DNA of 49,738 nucleotides from Fidelibacterota bacterium. Its GTDB lineage: Bacteria; Fidelibacterota; Marinisomatia; Marinisomatales; UBA1611. How positions within the stretch are numbered: the first letter of the stretch is position 1; each line of letters opens with the position of its first letter. Position numbers and translations under genes: made by a program. The stretch covers positions 1-49,738 of the forward strand of contig JABHKE010000136.1 of the NCBI GenBank assembly GCA_018692355.1, read 5' to 3'. The notes under the pieces are model-generated. The model had not been told where the DNA came from. It saw only the letters and a program-made list of their open reading frames with translations, and did no database searches. Positions 18,544 through 28,690 of this stretch are shown piece by piece.

Positions 18544-19407
18544 TTATTCAAACAAAGAAGACTCTTGAGAAAGGAGCCATCGGGCCCGATCCTGATAAAA
18601 TAAGTTTTCTGCTATAACATCGGGGTTGGCTGAAAAATCAGCATCTATTACATCAGTGAGCATTGTATGGAACTGCTCTCGATTTCCTGCTTTTTGGTGA
18701 TAGAATTCCGCCATATGAACCGCATTGCCGAGGTAATCCGGATTAGCAGAGAGTGCCTGATTAAAATAGGTTTCTGATTGGGATAATTCTATCCCAGGAA
18801 TTCGGGTATAAAGAGATCCAAAAAACCGATAGGGGCCGCTATAATAAAATCCCGGTTCCAATGACAAGGTTCGATGCATCAAAACCTCTAATATTTCCCG
18901 ATGGTTTAATCGTTCGATTACTGGTCTTGTATTTAGATACCGTGCCAGATTTGTGGCCCACCAGAATAAACCGGGAACAACAGAAATAGGTACCTCTGCA
19001 AATGCAGTAAGCATTTTATAGGTACTGTCACCTTGAGCATTATTATAGATCACAGAAAAATCCTGATGATTTAATACTGCATCCTGACAAAGTTGGCTTG
19101 CCTGTAAAAATAAACTATTCTGTGTTTCACCATCTTTTTCAAAAAATAATCCACGGGTGTACAGAATTTGTGCATATAAAATAGCGATATCGAATTGATC
19201 AGGACGCTGTTGACAGGCAAGACTGATAAAATGTTCAGCTTTTTTCAGGGTTAAAGAGTCTGATCTCTGTTGCCAAAATAATTCTCCTTGCTCAATCAGA
19301 AATTCTACATTTTGAGTATTGTCAATTGAATCTTGCTGGGTGCCGGCACAATCCAGTAAAATGAATCCTAAAAATATAATAGGAAATAGGATGTATTTTT
19401 GTTTCAA
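18544..19407 (-). CDS. TatT-type lipoprotein (TRAP transporter T-component family)
   Basis: 287 residues. Lipoprotein signal with cysteine 20 (ILLDCAG). The rest is helical with TPR-like repeats: LTLKKAEHFISLACQQRPDQF, FFEKDGETQNSLFLQASQLC, LSQSETYFNQALSANPDYLG. The order and the segment FWWATNLARYLNTRP followed by GFYYSGPYRFFGSLYTRIPG strongly recall the TatT family (Treponema TP0956), periplasmic lipoproteins paired with TRAP transporters. No TRAP permease or binding protein is in the window. Transcribed divergently from phoH, 59 bases away. Confidence 0.75.
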   Translation of the reverse strand: MKQKYILFPIIFLGFILLDCAGTQQDSIDNTQNVEFLIEQGELFWQQRSDSLTLKKAEHFISLACQQRPDQFDIAILYAQILYTRGLFFEKDGETQNSLFLQASQLCQDAVLNHQDFSVIYNNAQGDSTYKMLTAFAEVPISVVPGLFWWATNLARYLNTRPVIERLNHREILEVLMHRTLSLEPGFYYSGPYRFFGSLYTRIPGIELSQSETYFNQALSANPDYLGNAVHMAEFYHQKAGNREQFHTMLTDVIDADFSANPDVIAENLFYQDRARWLLSQESSLFE

Positions 19408-19466
19408 GTTATGAAGGGTCCTTTAGCCTAAATTTCGAGGGATGAAATTACAGCCTACATTGGAAT

Positions 19467-20432
19467 ATGGAAAAGGTCATTGAACTAAAAACGCTTGAGC
19501 CCATAGCATTGCTAGGTGTGGCTGATACCCATATAAAACTCATCGAAGCAGCAATTCCTGCAACCATCATTGCCCGAGGTGAAACGATCAAGATTCGGGG
19601 AGAAAATCCTGATGTTGAACATATTCATCAAATTCTTCATGAAATGATGGAAACCCTTACAGGAAAAGGTAGCCTTACCGTAAGAGATGTACAAAATCTT
19701 ATTGCCCTTGTTACCTCGGAAAATGAAAAATCAAATGGTGAAATCTGCGTACCGGGAATTGTGATCCATTATGGTAAAAAAGGTGCAATAGTACCGAAAA
19801 CAAAGGGTCAGGAAGCTTATGTAAAAATAGTTCGAAAAAATGATGTGGTTTTCAGCATAGGTCCTGCAGGTACCGGAAAAACGTTTCTCGCTGTGGCTCT
19901 TGCAGTGGCGGCATTGGAAAACCATGAGGTGGATCGAATCATCCTTTGTAGACCAGCAGTTGAAGCAGGAGAGAGCCTTGGGTTTCTTCCCGGCGATTTG
20001 AAGGAAAAAGTTGATCCTTATTTAGCCCCTTTATATGATTCACTCCGAAGGATGCTTCCTGAAAATAAATTGACAAAACTTTTTGAACAAAAGACTATAG
20101 AAGTTATTCCCCTAGCGTATATGCGGGGCAGGACATTGGATAGCGCCTACATGATACTAGATGAAGCGCAAAATGCCACTTTGATGCAAATGAAAATGTT
20201 TCTCACCAGACTTGGCATTGGTTCCCGAGCGATTGTAACTGGTGATATTACACAAATTGATCTCCAACGACGAACCGATTCAGGATTGGTCCAAGTTTCA
20301 AATATCTTGAATAATGTAGAAGGTATTGGATTTGTCACTTTAGATTGTAATGATGTGGTACGGCATTCGCTTGTAATGAAAATAATCCAAGCTTATGACG
20401 AAAATTTTTCCATTGAGAAAAATATAAAATAA
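19467..20432 (+). CDS. phoH: PhoH-family ATPase
   Basis: 321 residues, the usual PhoH-like (PhoH/YbeZ) length. An N-terminal KH-like domain (to about residue 75) precedes the ATPase domain with Walker A GPAGTGKTF (132-140), the RPAVEAGESLGFLPGDLKEK segment and Walker B ILDEAQNA, then the sensor region VTGDITQIDL. YbeZ partners YbeY in ribosome/RNA maturation; ybeY is not adjacent here. Function beyond NTPase/possible RNA helicase is not settled. Confidence 0.93.
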   Translation: MEKVIELKTLEPIALLGVADTHIKLIEAAIPATIIARGETIKIRGENPDVEHIHQILHEMMETLTGKGSLTVRDVQNLIALVTSENEKSNGEICVPGIVIHYGKKGAIVPKTKGQEAYVKIVRKNDVVFSIGPAGTGKTFLAVALAVAALENHEVDRIILCRPAVEAGESLGFLPGDLKEKVDPYLAPLYDSLRRMLPENKLTKLFEQKTIEVIPLAYMRGRTLDSAYMILDEAQNATLMQMKMFLTRLGIGSRAIVTGDITQIDLQRRTDSGLVQVSNILNNVEGIGFVTLDCNDVVRHSLVMKIIQAYDENFSIEKNIK

Positions 20433-20545
20433 TTAAAATAATGGAAGGTTTCTATCTAAAAATACTTCCATCTATTTTCAGGGAAAAGATTGGAATTATT
20501 TTTTAATTTAAAGACTCTCATATACACGAATTTTAAAGGAATACA

Positions 20546-21727
20546 ATGCAACGGCAATCAGTTATTGTTGCGGCGAAACGGACACCCATCGGCGCATTTC
20601 AAGGTAATTTATCATCCGTATTGGCTCCAAAGCTTGGAGCAATTGCGATTAAAGCAGTAGTGGAAGAAACTGGCATCGATAAATCCCAAATAAATGAAGT
20701 CATCATGGGAAATGTTTTATCAGCTGGAATCGGACAAGCCCCGGCAAGGCAGGCAAGCATTCAAGCAGGATTACCCAATTCGGTAGAGGCGCTGACCATC
20801 AACAAAATGTGCGGTTCTGGCTTAAAAGCAGTGATGATGGCTGACCAAGTTATTCGCGGCGGTGATGCGGATGTTGTAATCGCTGGCGGTATGGAAAGTA
20901 TGTCCAATGCACCCTATCTCCTGCAAAATGCTCGTGCTGGTCAACGGCTTGGTCATGGAAAAATGATTGATAGTATGATTCACGATGGCCTTTGGGATGC
21001 TTACAATGATACCCATATGGGCAATTGCGCCGAAATGCTTTCTAAAGATCGGAATTATACGCGTGAAGCCCAGGATGAATTTGCCGTTATATCCTACAAA
21101 CGTGCCCAAAAAGCACAGGCAGAAGGTGTTTTCGATTCAGAAATCGTTTCCGTTGAAATACCTCAGAGAAATGGAAACCCAATAAAAGTTTTGGAAGATG
21201 AGGAACCGGGTAAGGCCAGATTTGATAAAATTTCTACACTACGACCAGCTTTTGAAAAGGACGGTGCCATCACTGCAGCCAATGCTTCCAAACTGAACGA
21301 TGGGGCCGCTGCTGTTTTAATTATGAGTGCAGAAAAAGCCAATGAATTGGGACTCTCTCCGATTGCACGTATTAATGCTCAGGCTTCTGCCGCCCACGAA
21401 CCGGAATGGTTTACTACCGCACCGGGGAAAGCCATTGGCAAGGTATTAAAAAAAGCGAATCTATCAGCAAATGATATCGGTCTTTGGGAAATCAATGAAG
21501 CATTTTCCGTAGTTACTATGGCAACTATTGATGATTTTAAAATTGATCCTGCTAAAGTAAATATTTATGGTGGTGCTGTGGCTATCGGGCACCCCATCGG
21601 TGCTTCCGGAGCACGGATATTTACAACCTTGATGAATGGTATGGTCAGGACCGAAACAAAATACGGATTAGCAACTCTTTGTATTGGTGGTGGAGAAGCA
21701 TCCGCTTTGATCGTGGAAAAAGTATGA
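20546..21727 (+). CDS. Acetyl-CoA C-acetyltransferase (thiolase)
   Basis: 393 residues, the length of acetoacetyl-CoA thiolases. The acylated cysteine is Cys89 (NKMCGSGLKAV); the catalytic His349 is in GHPIGASGAR and the acid/base Cys379 in CIGGGEAS. The reaction is condensation of two acetyl-CoA or cleavage of 3-ketoacyl-CoA. It overlaps the acyl-CoA dehydrogenase gene by 4 bases (ATGA), so beta-oxidation or breakdown of branched-chain amino acid carbon is the likely context. Biosynthetic versus degradative direction cannot be told from sequence. Confidence 0.95.
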   Translation: MQRQSVIVAAKRTPIGAFQGNLSSVLAPKLGAIAIKAVVEETGIDKSQINEVIMGNVLSAGIGQAPARQASIQAGLPNSVEALTINKMCGSGLKAVMMADQVIRGGDADVVIAGGMESMSNAPYLLQNARAGQRLGHGKMIDSMIHDGLWDAYNDTHMGNCAEMLSKDRNYTREAQDEFAVISYKRAQKAQAEGVFDSEIVSVEIPQRNGNPIKVLEDEEPGKARFDKISTLRPAFEKDGAITAANASKLNDGAAAVLIMSAEKANELGLSPIARINAQASAAHEPEWFTTAPGKAIGKVLKKANLSANDIGLWEINEAFSVVTMATIDDFKIDPAKVNIYGGAVAIGHPIGASGARIFTTLMNGMVRTETKYGLATLCIGGGEASALIVEKV

Positions 21728-22866
21728 TCGATTTCACCCTAACATCTGAACAGGAACTCATCCAAAAAACTGCCCGGGAATTTGCAAAAGAACATTTAGC
21801 ACCCGGTGTAATTGAACGGGATGATAAAGCTGAATTTCCTACTGAACAAATTAAAATGATGGGTGAATTAGGCTTTATGGGCATGATGGTTCCGGAAGAA
21901 TGGGGCGGTGCAGGTTTTGATACATTAACCTATGTAATCGCTATGGAAGAGATCGCCGCTATTGAACTTGCAACATCTACGGTCATGTCTGTAAATAATT
22001 CTCTCGTTTGTCAACTTTTTGTGGATTATGGTACCGAAGATCAAAAAGAAAAGTATTTAAAACCACTGGCAATAGGTGAAAAACTAGGTGCCTACAGTTT
22101 AAGCGAACCCGAATCAGGTTCAGATGCCAGCAACATGAGAACGTTTGCAAAAAAAGAAGGGAATCATTATGTGATCAATGGAACCAAAAATTGGGTCACA
22201 AATGGAATTAATGGGGATATTGTCATTCTATTTTGTATGACAGAAAAAAGTGTTGGTTATAAAGGAATTTCTGCATTTGTTGTTGAAAAAGGGACACCTG
22301 GGTTATCTACTGGAAAAAAAGAAAACAAATTGGGAATTCGTGCGTCGGACACGTGTGAACTCTATTTTGAGAATTGTCGGACTCCTGGTGAAAATATGAT
22401 TGGTGAAGAAGGTCAGGGATTCAAAGTGGCTATGAAAGCATTGGGCGGTGGACGAATCGGAATTGCCGCACAGGCACTTGGATTAGCCCGTGCTGCATTG
22501 GATGCAAGTATATCCTACGCAAAAGAACGAAAACAGTTTGGAAAAACCATCGGCGAATTTGGTGCTATCCAGAATAAGTTGGCCGATATGGCTACAGAAA
22601 TTGATGCTGCACGAATGCTGGTATGGCGTGCAGCAAAATTAAAGGACGACGGTAAAAATTATTATCGAGAAAGTTCCATGGCAAAACTTTATGCATCATC
22701 CACAGCCATGAAAGCAGCAACAGAATGTGTGCAAATTCATGGTGGGTATGGGTACATGCAGGAATATGGTGTGGAACGACTCATGAGGGATGCGAAAATT
22801 ACACAGATCTATGAGGGCACATCCGAAATCCAACAACTTGTTATTGGCAGAGATTTATTAAAATGA
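21724..22866 (+). CDS. Short-chain acyl-CoA dehydrogenase
   Basis: 380 residues from ATG 21724, which overlaps the thiolase stop; an upstream in-frame ATG would add residues unlike the family. FAD- and substrate-binding motifs are in order: [37 protein letters not shown] and the C-terminal [15 protein letters not shown]. The catalytic base is Glu364 in YEGTSE, as in butyryl-/short-chain acyl-CoA dehydrogenases (Bcd, AcdA). It oxidises acyl-CoA to enoyl-CoA and passes electrons to ETF. It overlaps the next gene by 4 bases. Confidence 0.95.
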   Translation: MIDFTLTSEQELIQKTAREFAKEHLAPGVIERDDKAEFPTEQIKMMGELGFMGMMVPEEWGGAGFDTLTYVIAMEEIAAIELATSTVMSVNNSLVCQLFVDYGTEDQKEKYLKPLAIGEKLGAYSLSEPESGSDASNMRTFAKKEGNHYVINGTKNWVTNGINGDIVILFCMTEKSVGYKGISAFVVEKGTPGLSTGKKENKLGIRASDTCELYFENCRTPGENMIGEEGQGFKVAMKALGGGRIGIAAQALGLARAALDASISYAKERKQFGKTIGEFGAIQNKLADMATEIDAARMLVWRAAKLKDDGKNYYRESSMAKLYASSTAMKAATECVQIHGGYGYMQEYGVERLMRDAKITQIYEGTSEIQQLVIGRDLLK

Positions 22867-23894
22867 GTTTAGATACAAAACCAAATATTGATTGGGACTC
22901 CTTGGGATTTAACGTTACGGAAACAAAAAGTATGTTTCGCTCCACCTGTGCCATAGGCGAGAAATGGTCTGGCGGTGATTTAATTCCTTACAGTGATATT
23001 TCTTTGTCTCCTTTTGCAGGTGTCCTGAATTATGGACAAGGTGTTTTTGAGGGGGTTAAAGCATTTCGCTCATCGAAAGGGAATGTGGTGCTTTTTCGGG
23101 CTGATATGAATGGAAAAAGAATGGCTTTTTCAACCCGACGAATTTGTATGCCAGAAATGGATCCAGACTTTTTTGTGGACGCTGTGATTAAAACAGTCAA
23201 AGATAATATAGATTATGTTCCGCCCTATGGACGGGGAAGCCTTTATATTCGTCCGGTTGTTTGGGGCACAGCGCCTATTCTTGGCGTGAGTCCAACATCT
23301 GAATATACTTTTATGGTTATCGTTTCACCGGTGGGTCCTTATTTTAAAGAAGGCATTAAACCGCTTAATTTAAAAGTGAATACTGATTACCATCGTGCGG
23401 CACCAAAAGGGATTGGGAATGCAAAAGCAATTGGAAATTATTCTGCATCTCTTTTCCCTCTTATGGAGGCCAAGGCAGAAGGTTTTGATGAAAATATTTA
23501 TTTAGATGCAAAAGATGAAAAGTTTGTAGAAGAATTAGGGTCTGCAAATGTGTTTATTTACAAGGATGGAGTATTAAAAACACCCGCTTTGAATGGATCA
23601 ATCCTAGGTGGAATCACACGACAATCAGTATGCCAGGTTGCATCGGATATTTTAGGAATTACCGTGAAAGAAACTGAAATCACAGTTGATGATCTTTTAA
23701 GCGCAGAAGAAGTTTTTTGTACGGGAACGGCTGTGGTTGTTACACCAGTTGGGAGAATAACCTACCAAGGGAAAACTACTGAGATAAATCAAAATCAAAT
23801 GGGACCAATAGCAAAGAAAATTAGGGAAATGCTTGTGGGAATTCAGCGTGAAGAAATTGAAGATCCATTCGGTTGGGTTCTGCCTGTAAACTAA
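22863..23894 (+). CDS. ilvE: Branched-chain amino acid aminotransferase
   Basis: 343 residues, fold-type IV PLP aminotransferase of the longer (eukaryote-like) BCAT group. The PLP lysine is Lys188 in GNAKAIGNYSAS; LNYGQGVFEGVKAFR and EELGSANVFI are further signatures. It interconverts Leu/Ile/Val and their 2-keto acids. Overlap with the acyl-CoA dehydrogenase (ATGA) couples it to CoA-ester oxidation, so a catabolic role for branched-chain amino acids is plausible, though BCAT also acts in synthesis. Confidence 0.95.
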   Translation: MSLDTKPNIDWDSLGFNVTETKSMFRSTCAIGEKWSGGDLIPYSDISLSPFAGVLNYGQGVFEGVKAFRSSKGNVVLFRADMNGKRMAFSTRRICMPEMDPDFFVDAVIKTVKDNIDYVPPYGRGSLYIRPVVWGTAPILGVSPTSEYTFMVIVSPVGPYFKEGIKPLNLKVNTDYHRAAPKGIGNAKAIGNYSASLFPLMEAKAEGFDENIYLDAKDEKFVEELGSANVFIYKDGVLKTPALNGSILGGITRQSVCQVASDILGITVKETEITVDDLLSAEEVFCTGTAVVVTPVGRITYQGKTTEINQNQMGPIAKKIREMLVGIQREEIEDPFGWVLPVN

Positions 23895-23902
23895 ATAAAT
23901 CA

Positions 23903-24337
23903 ATGATAAATTCAAAAATACATCCACGAAGGATCGCACGTGAAGGTGTACTGCAAGCATTATATGCCCAACAGTTTTCTGAGGATGAACCCACTATTGT
24001 TTTAAACAGAATAATGGCTTTATATCCTGAAAAGAAAAAAAATTCCAAATTTATTTCATCTCTTTTTCAGTGTGTATTAGATCATATGGACTGGGCAAAT
24101 GATATGATTAAAAGTCACCTCCAAAATTGGGAATTTGACAGAGTGGCACAAATAGATCGGGTTTTATTAAGAATGGGCATCTGCGAAATATTTTACATGG
24201 ATGATATTCCACCCAAGGTTTCCATCAGCGAAATGGTGGAAATCTCCAAAGTGTACAGCACAGAAGAAAGTTCAGGATTCATCAATGGGATTCTGGATGC
24301 GGTTTATAAAGAATTTCAACAAAAAAATAAGAATTAA
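23903..24337 (+). CDS. nusB: Transcription antitermination factor NusB
   Basis: 144 residues from ATG 23903, giving the family start KIHPRRIAREGVLQALYAQQ. C-terminal conserved part: RVAQIDRVLLRMGICEI and KVSISEMVEISKVYSTEESSGFINGILDAV. NusB with NusE forms the boxA-binding part of the antitermination complex on rRNA operons. It sits 8 bases after ilvE and 5 before secA. Confidence 0.95.
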   Translation: MINSKIHPRRIAREGVLQALYAQQFSEDEPTIVLNRIMALYPEKKKNSKFISSLFQCVLDHMDWANDMIKSHLQNWEFDRVAQIDRVLLRMGICEIFYMDDIPPKVSISEMVEISKVYSTEESSGFINGILDAVYKEFQQKNKN

Positions 24338-24342
24338 TTAAA

Positions 24343-27300
24343 ATGATACTAGCAAAATTTTTTGGTACAAAATCTGATCGGGAGATGAAAAAACTCCTTC
24401 CTACCTTGGACAAGATAAACCAACTATATGAGACATTCTCTTCCAAAACAGATGAAGATCTGGTCACTCGAACACAAGAATTGAAAGAGTTTGTGATCAA
24501 TCAGCGTTTAGAGAAAGCTCAATCTCTCCATGCAGATATGGATCAACAGGAGCGAGAAGCAGAGATCTTAAAAGCGGAGCAAGGTGCCCTCGATTTTATC
24601 ATGGTAGAAGCTTTTGCCATCGTGAAAGAAACGTGCCGTAGAATTTGCGGGTCTTCTTGGCGTATCTCTGGTCAAGAAACACTCTGGGAAATGGTTCCAT
24701 ATGATGTTCAGCTATTGGGCGCTATTACGCTTCATTCCGGCAAAGTTTCTGAAATGAAAACCGGTGAAGGAAAAACACTTGTCTCCACCATGCCCATATA
24801 TTTGAATGCACTTTCCGGTAGAGGTGTTCACGTGATAACTGTGAATGATTATCTCGCTCAACGTGATGCAGAATGGATGGGAGAAGTGTATAAACGATTG
24901 GGACTTACTGTCGGATTTATTTTGAATTCAATGGACAATGTTCAACGTAGGGAAATGTATGATCGGGATATTACTTATGGTACAAATAACGAATTTGGTT
25001 TCGATTATCTTCGTGACAACATGGCACTTCAGAAAGAAGATAAGGTTCAGCGTGGTCATGCTTTTGCAGTTGTTGATGAGGTAGATAGTGTTCTTATTGA
25101 TGAAGCCCGAACACCTTTGATCATTTCCGGTGCTGTGGATGCCCCTGTAGATGAAACGTTTTCCACTCTAAAACCTGGTGTTCAACAATTGGTGAAAAAA
25201 CAAACTGCTCTTGTCTCCGAGCTTGTCCAGGAAGCCAAAAAATTATTGAAAGATGAGGATGAGGATGCTGCCGGATTAAAACTGCTCCAAGCCCAACGAG
25301 GCATGCCAAAACATCGGCAGGTCATGAAGATATTCCAGGAAACAGGCATGTTAAAGTTGGCTCAGGATATAGAATCCATTTATATCCGTGATAAGAAAAT
25401 GGATGAGGTAGATGAAGACCTTTATTTTGCTATTGAAGAAAAAAGTCATGTCATGGATTTGACTGATAAGGGCCGAAATTTACTGGCGCCAGATAATCCT
25501 GAAACATTTATAATTCCGGACTTGGGTGAAATGCTTTTAGAGATTGATGAGATGGGTGACCTTTCTTCAATTGAAAAGGAACAGGAAAAAGAGAAAGCCC
25601 ACCAACTCCACGCGCAACGAAGCGGGACTATCCATAATTTTAATCAATTGCTCCGTGCTTTCACTATGTATGAAAAAGATGTGGAATATGTTCTACAGGA
25701 TGGGAAGGTAATGATTGTGGATGAATTCACGGGCCGGGTTCTTTCAGGTCGTCGTTATTCCGATGGGCTTCACCAGGCTTTGGAAGCAAAAGAAAATGTC
25801 CGAATTGAAAGAGAAACCCAAACATTGGCCACCATTACCATCCAAAATTATTTCAGGCTTTATGATAAATTGGCAGGGATGACAGGAACTGCAGAAACTG
25901 AAGCAGAAGAATTGGGGTCCATCTATGGATTGGATGTGACAGTGGTACCAACTCATCGGGATATTATCCGGGATGATCGGGAAGACCTGGTTTATAAAAC
26001 AAAACGGGAAAAATATAATGCGGCTATTGACGAGATCTCTGAATGTCATCATCGCGGTCAACCTGTTTTAGTTGGAACAATTTCTGTAGAAATTTCTGAA
26101 TTATTGGCACGTATGCTAAAACGGAATAATATACCCCATAATGTTTTGAACGCAAAACAGCACCAAAATGAGGCCGAAATTGTGGCTCGTGCCGGTCAAC
26201 GAGGCGCTGTTACGATTGCAACCAATATGGCTGGCCGGGGAACCGATATTAAACTGGGTGAAGGGATTAAGGAATTAGGTGGGCTCCATATTATTGGAAC
26301 AGAACGCCATGAATCGCGTCGAATTGATTTGCAGTTACGAGGACGAAGTGGTCGACAAGGTGACCCGGGCTCATCCCGTTTTTATTTATCACTTGAAGAT
26401 GATTTGATGCGTCTATTCAGTTCAGATCGTGTGGCTACCATTATGGATAAAATGGGAATAGAAGAAGGTGAGGTCATTTCTGCGAAAATGGTCACACGAG
26501 CCATTTCTAATGCGCAAAAAAAAGTGGAGGTTCGAAATTTTGGTATTCGGAAACATCTTCTTGAATATGATGATGTGATGAATCAACAACGGCAGGTAGT
26601 TTATGATATTCGTAACCAGGCTTTATCTGGAGAAGATATGTACGAGACAACCGAGCAGATCTTGGATGATTTTATCATGGATGAAATCGAAGCCCAATCT
26701 TTTATGGGAACACCGGACATGTGGGATTGGGATCATTTGAAACAATCTTTTGCTTCTCATATCTTAGTAGATGCATCTTTAGAGCAGATCCAGACGTCAA
26801 CTGGGAATATAGATCTAACTGCAAATGATATTGCAGATTGGATCGGAGAAGATGCAAGATCCATTTATAAAGCAAGGGAATCCTTGCTACCGGAAGATGC
26901 GTTACGTGGGTTCGAACGATTTGTCATTCTGCGAACTATCGATGATAAATGGAAAGATCACCTTTATGCCATGGATCAGTTGAGAGAAGGGATCAATCTT
27001 CGCGCTTATGGACAGAAGAATCCACTTTTAGAATACAAATCAGAAGGATTCAAAATGTTTCAGGAAATGATGACAGACATGAATTCTGTTACGGTTCAAC
27101 GATTATTCAGGACACAACTTCAAGGGATGGATCAAACACAGGGTGTTCAGGAACGATCTGTCAGAAATGTCCAAACATCTCATCAAGATACAACTGGCAT
27201 GGGATTTCAAGGGCAGCCAGATGGGCAAAAAGGAAACCAGCCCCAACAGGTTCGAACACCAGTCCAAGTTGGAGAAAAACATGGTCGGAATGAAAAGATA

Positions 27301-27390
27301 ACGGTTCGAGGTCCCGATGGAAAACAAATTGAGATTAAATATAAAAAACTCCAGAATTATTTAAATAGAGGATATACTCAGGTGTCATAA
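24343..27390 (+). CDS. secA: Protein translocase motor SecA
   Basis: 1015 residues. Nucleotide-binding domain 1 carries MKTGEGKTL (GEGKT at 141-145) and the DEVDSVLIDEARTPLIISG segment; domain 2 has NMAGRGTDIKLG and LQLRGRSGRQGDPG. The two-helix finger/scaffold region and the QYDVRNQ-like HLLEYDDVMNQQRQVVYDIR follow. Compared with E. coli (901 residues) it has an insert after domain 1 (about residues 270-400, the usual FCB-type enlargement). The C-terminus ends in KLQNYLNRGYTQVS and has no cysteine-rich zinc-binding SEC-C motif. It powers export through SecYEG and would also feed the T9SS substrate encoded nearby. It shares one base with the next gene. Confidence 0.97.
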   Translation: MILAKFFGTKSDREMKKLLPTLDKINQLYETFSSKTDEDLVTRTQELKEFVINQRLEKAQSLHADMDQQEREAEILKAEQGALDFIMVEAFAIVKETCRRICGSSWRISGQETLWEMVPYDVQLLGAITLHSGKVSEMKTGEGKTLVSTMPIYLNALSGRGVHVITVNDYLAQRDAEWMGEVYKRLGLTVGFILNSMDNVQRREMYDRDITYGTNNEFGFDYLRDNMALQKEDKVQRGHAFAVVDEVDSVLIDEARTPLIISGAVDAPVDETFSTLKPGVQQLVKKQTALVSELVQEAKKLLKDEDEDAAGLKLLQAQRGMPKHRQVMKIFQETGMLKLAQDIESIYIRDKKMDEVDEDLYFAIEEKSHVMDLTDKGRNLLAPDNPETFIIPDLGEMLLEIDEMGDLSSIEKEQEKEKAHQLHAQRSGTIHNFNQLLRAFTMYEKDVEYVLQDGKVMIVDEFTGRVLSGRRYSDGLHQALEAKENVRIERETQTLATITIQNYFRLYDKLAGMTGTAETEAEELGSIYGLDVTVVPTHRDIIRDDREDLVYKTKREKYNAAIDEISECHHRGQPVLVGTISVEISELLARMLKRNNIPHNVLNAKQHQNEAEIVARAGQRGAVTIATNMAGRGTDIKLGEGIKELGGLHIIGTERHESRRIDLQLRGRSGRQGDPGSSRFYLSLEDDLMRLFSSDRVATIMDKMGIEEGEVISAKMVTRAISNAQKKVEVRNFGIRKHLLEYDDVMNQQRQVVYDIRNQALSGEDMYETTEQILDDFIMDEIEAQSFMGTPDMWDWDHLKQSFASHILVDASLEQIQTSTGNIDLTANDIADWIGEDARSIYKARESLLPEDALRGFERFVILRTIDDKWKDHLYAMDQLREGINLRAYGQKNPLLEYKSEGFKMFQEMMTDMNSVTVQRLFRTQLQGMDQTQGVQERSVRNVQTSHQDTTGMGFQGQPDGQKGNQPQQVRTPVQVGEKHGRNEKITVRGPDGKQIEIKYKKLQNYLNRGYTQVS

Positions 27391-28556
27391 TGTCGGAAAA
27401 ATTACGGTTCGAAACTAAAGCGATTCATGTTGGAAATATACCGGATGAAGAAACTGGAGCTGTGTCGCCTCCGATTCACTTTACATCAACATATCAGCAA
27501 AGTGGTGTGGGCAAAAACCGTGGTTTTGATTATTCACGTGCAGCCAATCCAACTCGACAGCGATATGAAGAAAATATTGCATCGTTGGAAAGTGGGAATT
27601 ATGGAATTGCATTTGCCAGTGGGATGGCCGCCACAACAGCTCTATTCCAAACCTTGACCCATGGAGATCATGTTATTATTGGTAGGAATACTTATGGTGG
27701 TACCTACCGAATGGCGGTTGAAGTTTTATCCAAACATGGTTTTTATTTTGAGTTTGTAGATACGAAGTTTTTGGATCAAGTTGAAAATGTAATCAAGCCA
27801 AATACAAAATGGATCTTTCTTGAAACACCAACTAATCCGTTATTGGAATTATGTGATATAAAAGCAATTGCACAGTTATGCAAATCGCATAATGTTAAGT
27901 TGGCTGTTGATAACACTTTTATGAGTCCTTATGGACAAAACCCTTTAGCGTTTGGTGCAGATTTGGTCATGCACAGTGCCACAAAATCTATTGGTGGGCA
28001 TAGTGATTTGCTAGGTGGGGTATTAATAACAAATGAAAAAGAATTGGCAGACCAACTTTATTTTATCCAAAAATCTGGTGGAGCTGTGCCGAGTCCATTT
28101 GATTGTTGGATGTTGCTTCGTAGCACAAAAACCATGGGGCTTCGTGTTCAGAAACAATCGGATAATGCCATGACATTAGCACATCGGTTAGAATCTCATC
28201 CATCCATTGAATCAATCATGTATCCCGGTCTTGAATCTCACCCTCAGTTTGAATTGGCAAAGTGTCAGCAACTTAATTCAGACGGAGTACCCATCTTTGG
28301 TAGCATCATTTCTATGGAGTTGGGATCGGTGGAAGCACGTGATTATTTTTTATCAAAAATTCAATTATTTACTTTAGCAGAAAGTCTTGGTGGCGTAGAA
28401 AGTTTGGTATGTGTTCCATTTGGCATGACTCATGGATCCGTGCCAGTGGAAATCAAAAATGAAATAGGGCTCACGGAGTGCCTAATTCGTTTATCGGTTG
28501 GTATTGAACATGTTGAAGATTTATATGTCGATATTACCCAAGCATTGAAAAAATAA
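27390..28556 (+). CDS. Cys/Met-metabolism PLP enzyme (cystathionine gamma-synthase or gamma-lyase)
   Basis: 388 residues, fold-type I. The PLP lysine is Lys199 (HSATKSIGGHSD), with VDNTF (173-177) before it and the tetramer phosphate-contact tyrosine/arginine pair in FDYSRAANPTR. The C-terminal LAESLGGVESLVCVPFGMTH segment fits gamma-synthase/gamma-lyase rather than O-acetylhomoserine sulfhydrylase. Transsulfuration direction cannot be decided from sequence. It is cotranscribed with secA by one-base overlap, probably by chance rather than function. Confidence 0.9.
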   Translation: MSEKLRFETKAIHVGNIPDEETGAVSPPIHFTSTYQQSGVGKNRGFDYSRAANPTRQRYEENIASLESGNYGIAFASGMAATTALFQTLTHGDHVIIGRNTYGGTYRMAVEVLSKHGFYFEFVDTKFLDQVENVIKPNTKWIFLETPTNPLLELCDIKAIAQLCKSHNVKLAVDNTFMSPYGQNPLAFGADLVMHSATKSIGGHSDLLGGVLITNEKELADQLYFIQKSGGAVPSPFDCWMLLRSTKTMGLRVQKQSDNAMTLAHRLESHPSIESIMYPGLESHPQFELAKCQQLNSDGVPIFGSIISMELGSVEARDYFLSKIQLFTLAESLGGVESLVCVPFGMTHGSVPVEIKNEIGLTECLIRLSVGIEHVEDLYVDITQALKK

Positions 28557-28680
28557 ATTATGAGTGAATTATCGGTAGAAAATCGTTATTTTAATGAAAG
28601 ACATTTGGCTCTATCTTCGAGAATATTAAAGGAGATTTGTCTAATTATTATTTTTCACCTTTTAAATTTTCAAAATTGTC

Positions 28681-28685
28681 GGAGG
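28681..28685 (+). promoter_or_regulatory. Ribosome-binding site deciding the start of the large secreted protein
   Basis: A perfect GGAGG lies 5 bases before ATG 28691. It is the strongest Shine-Dalgarno sequence I saw and places the start so that the signal peptide begins MILLRRTFNP, rather than at an upstream TTG (28637). Confidence 0.75.
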
Positions 28686-28690
28686 ACAAT

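Noticed and set aside
20433-20545. TGGAAG/CTTCCA hairpin after phoH
   Set aside because: The six-base stem has a long loop and no T-run, so I did not call it a terminator.
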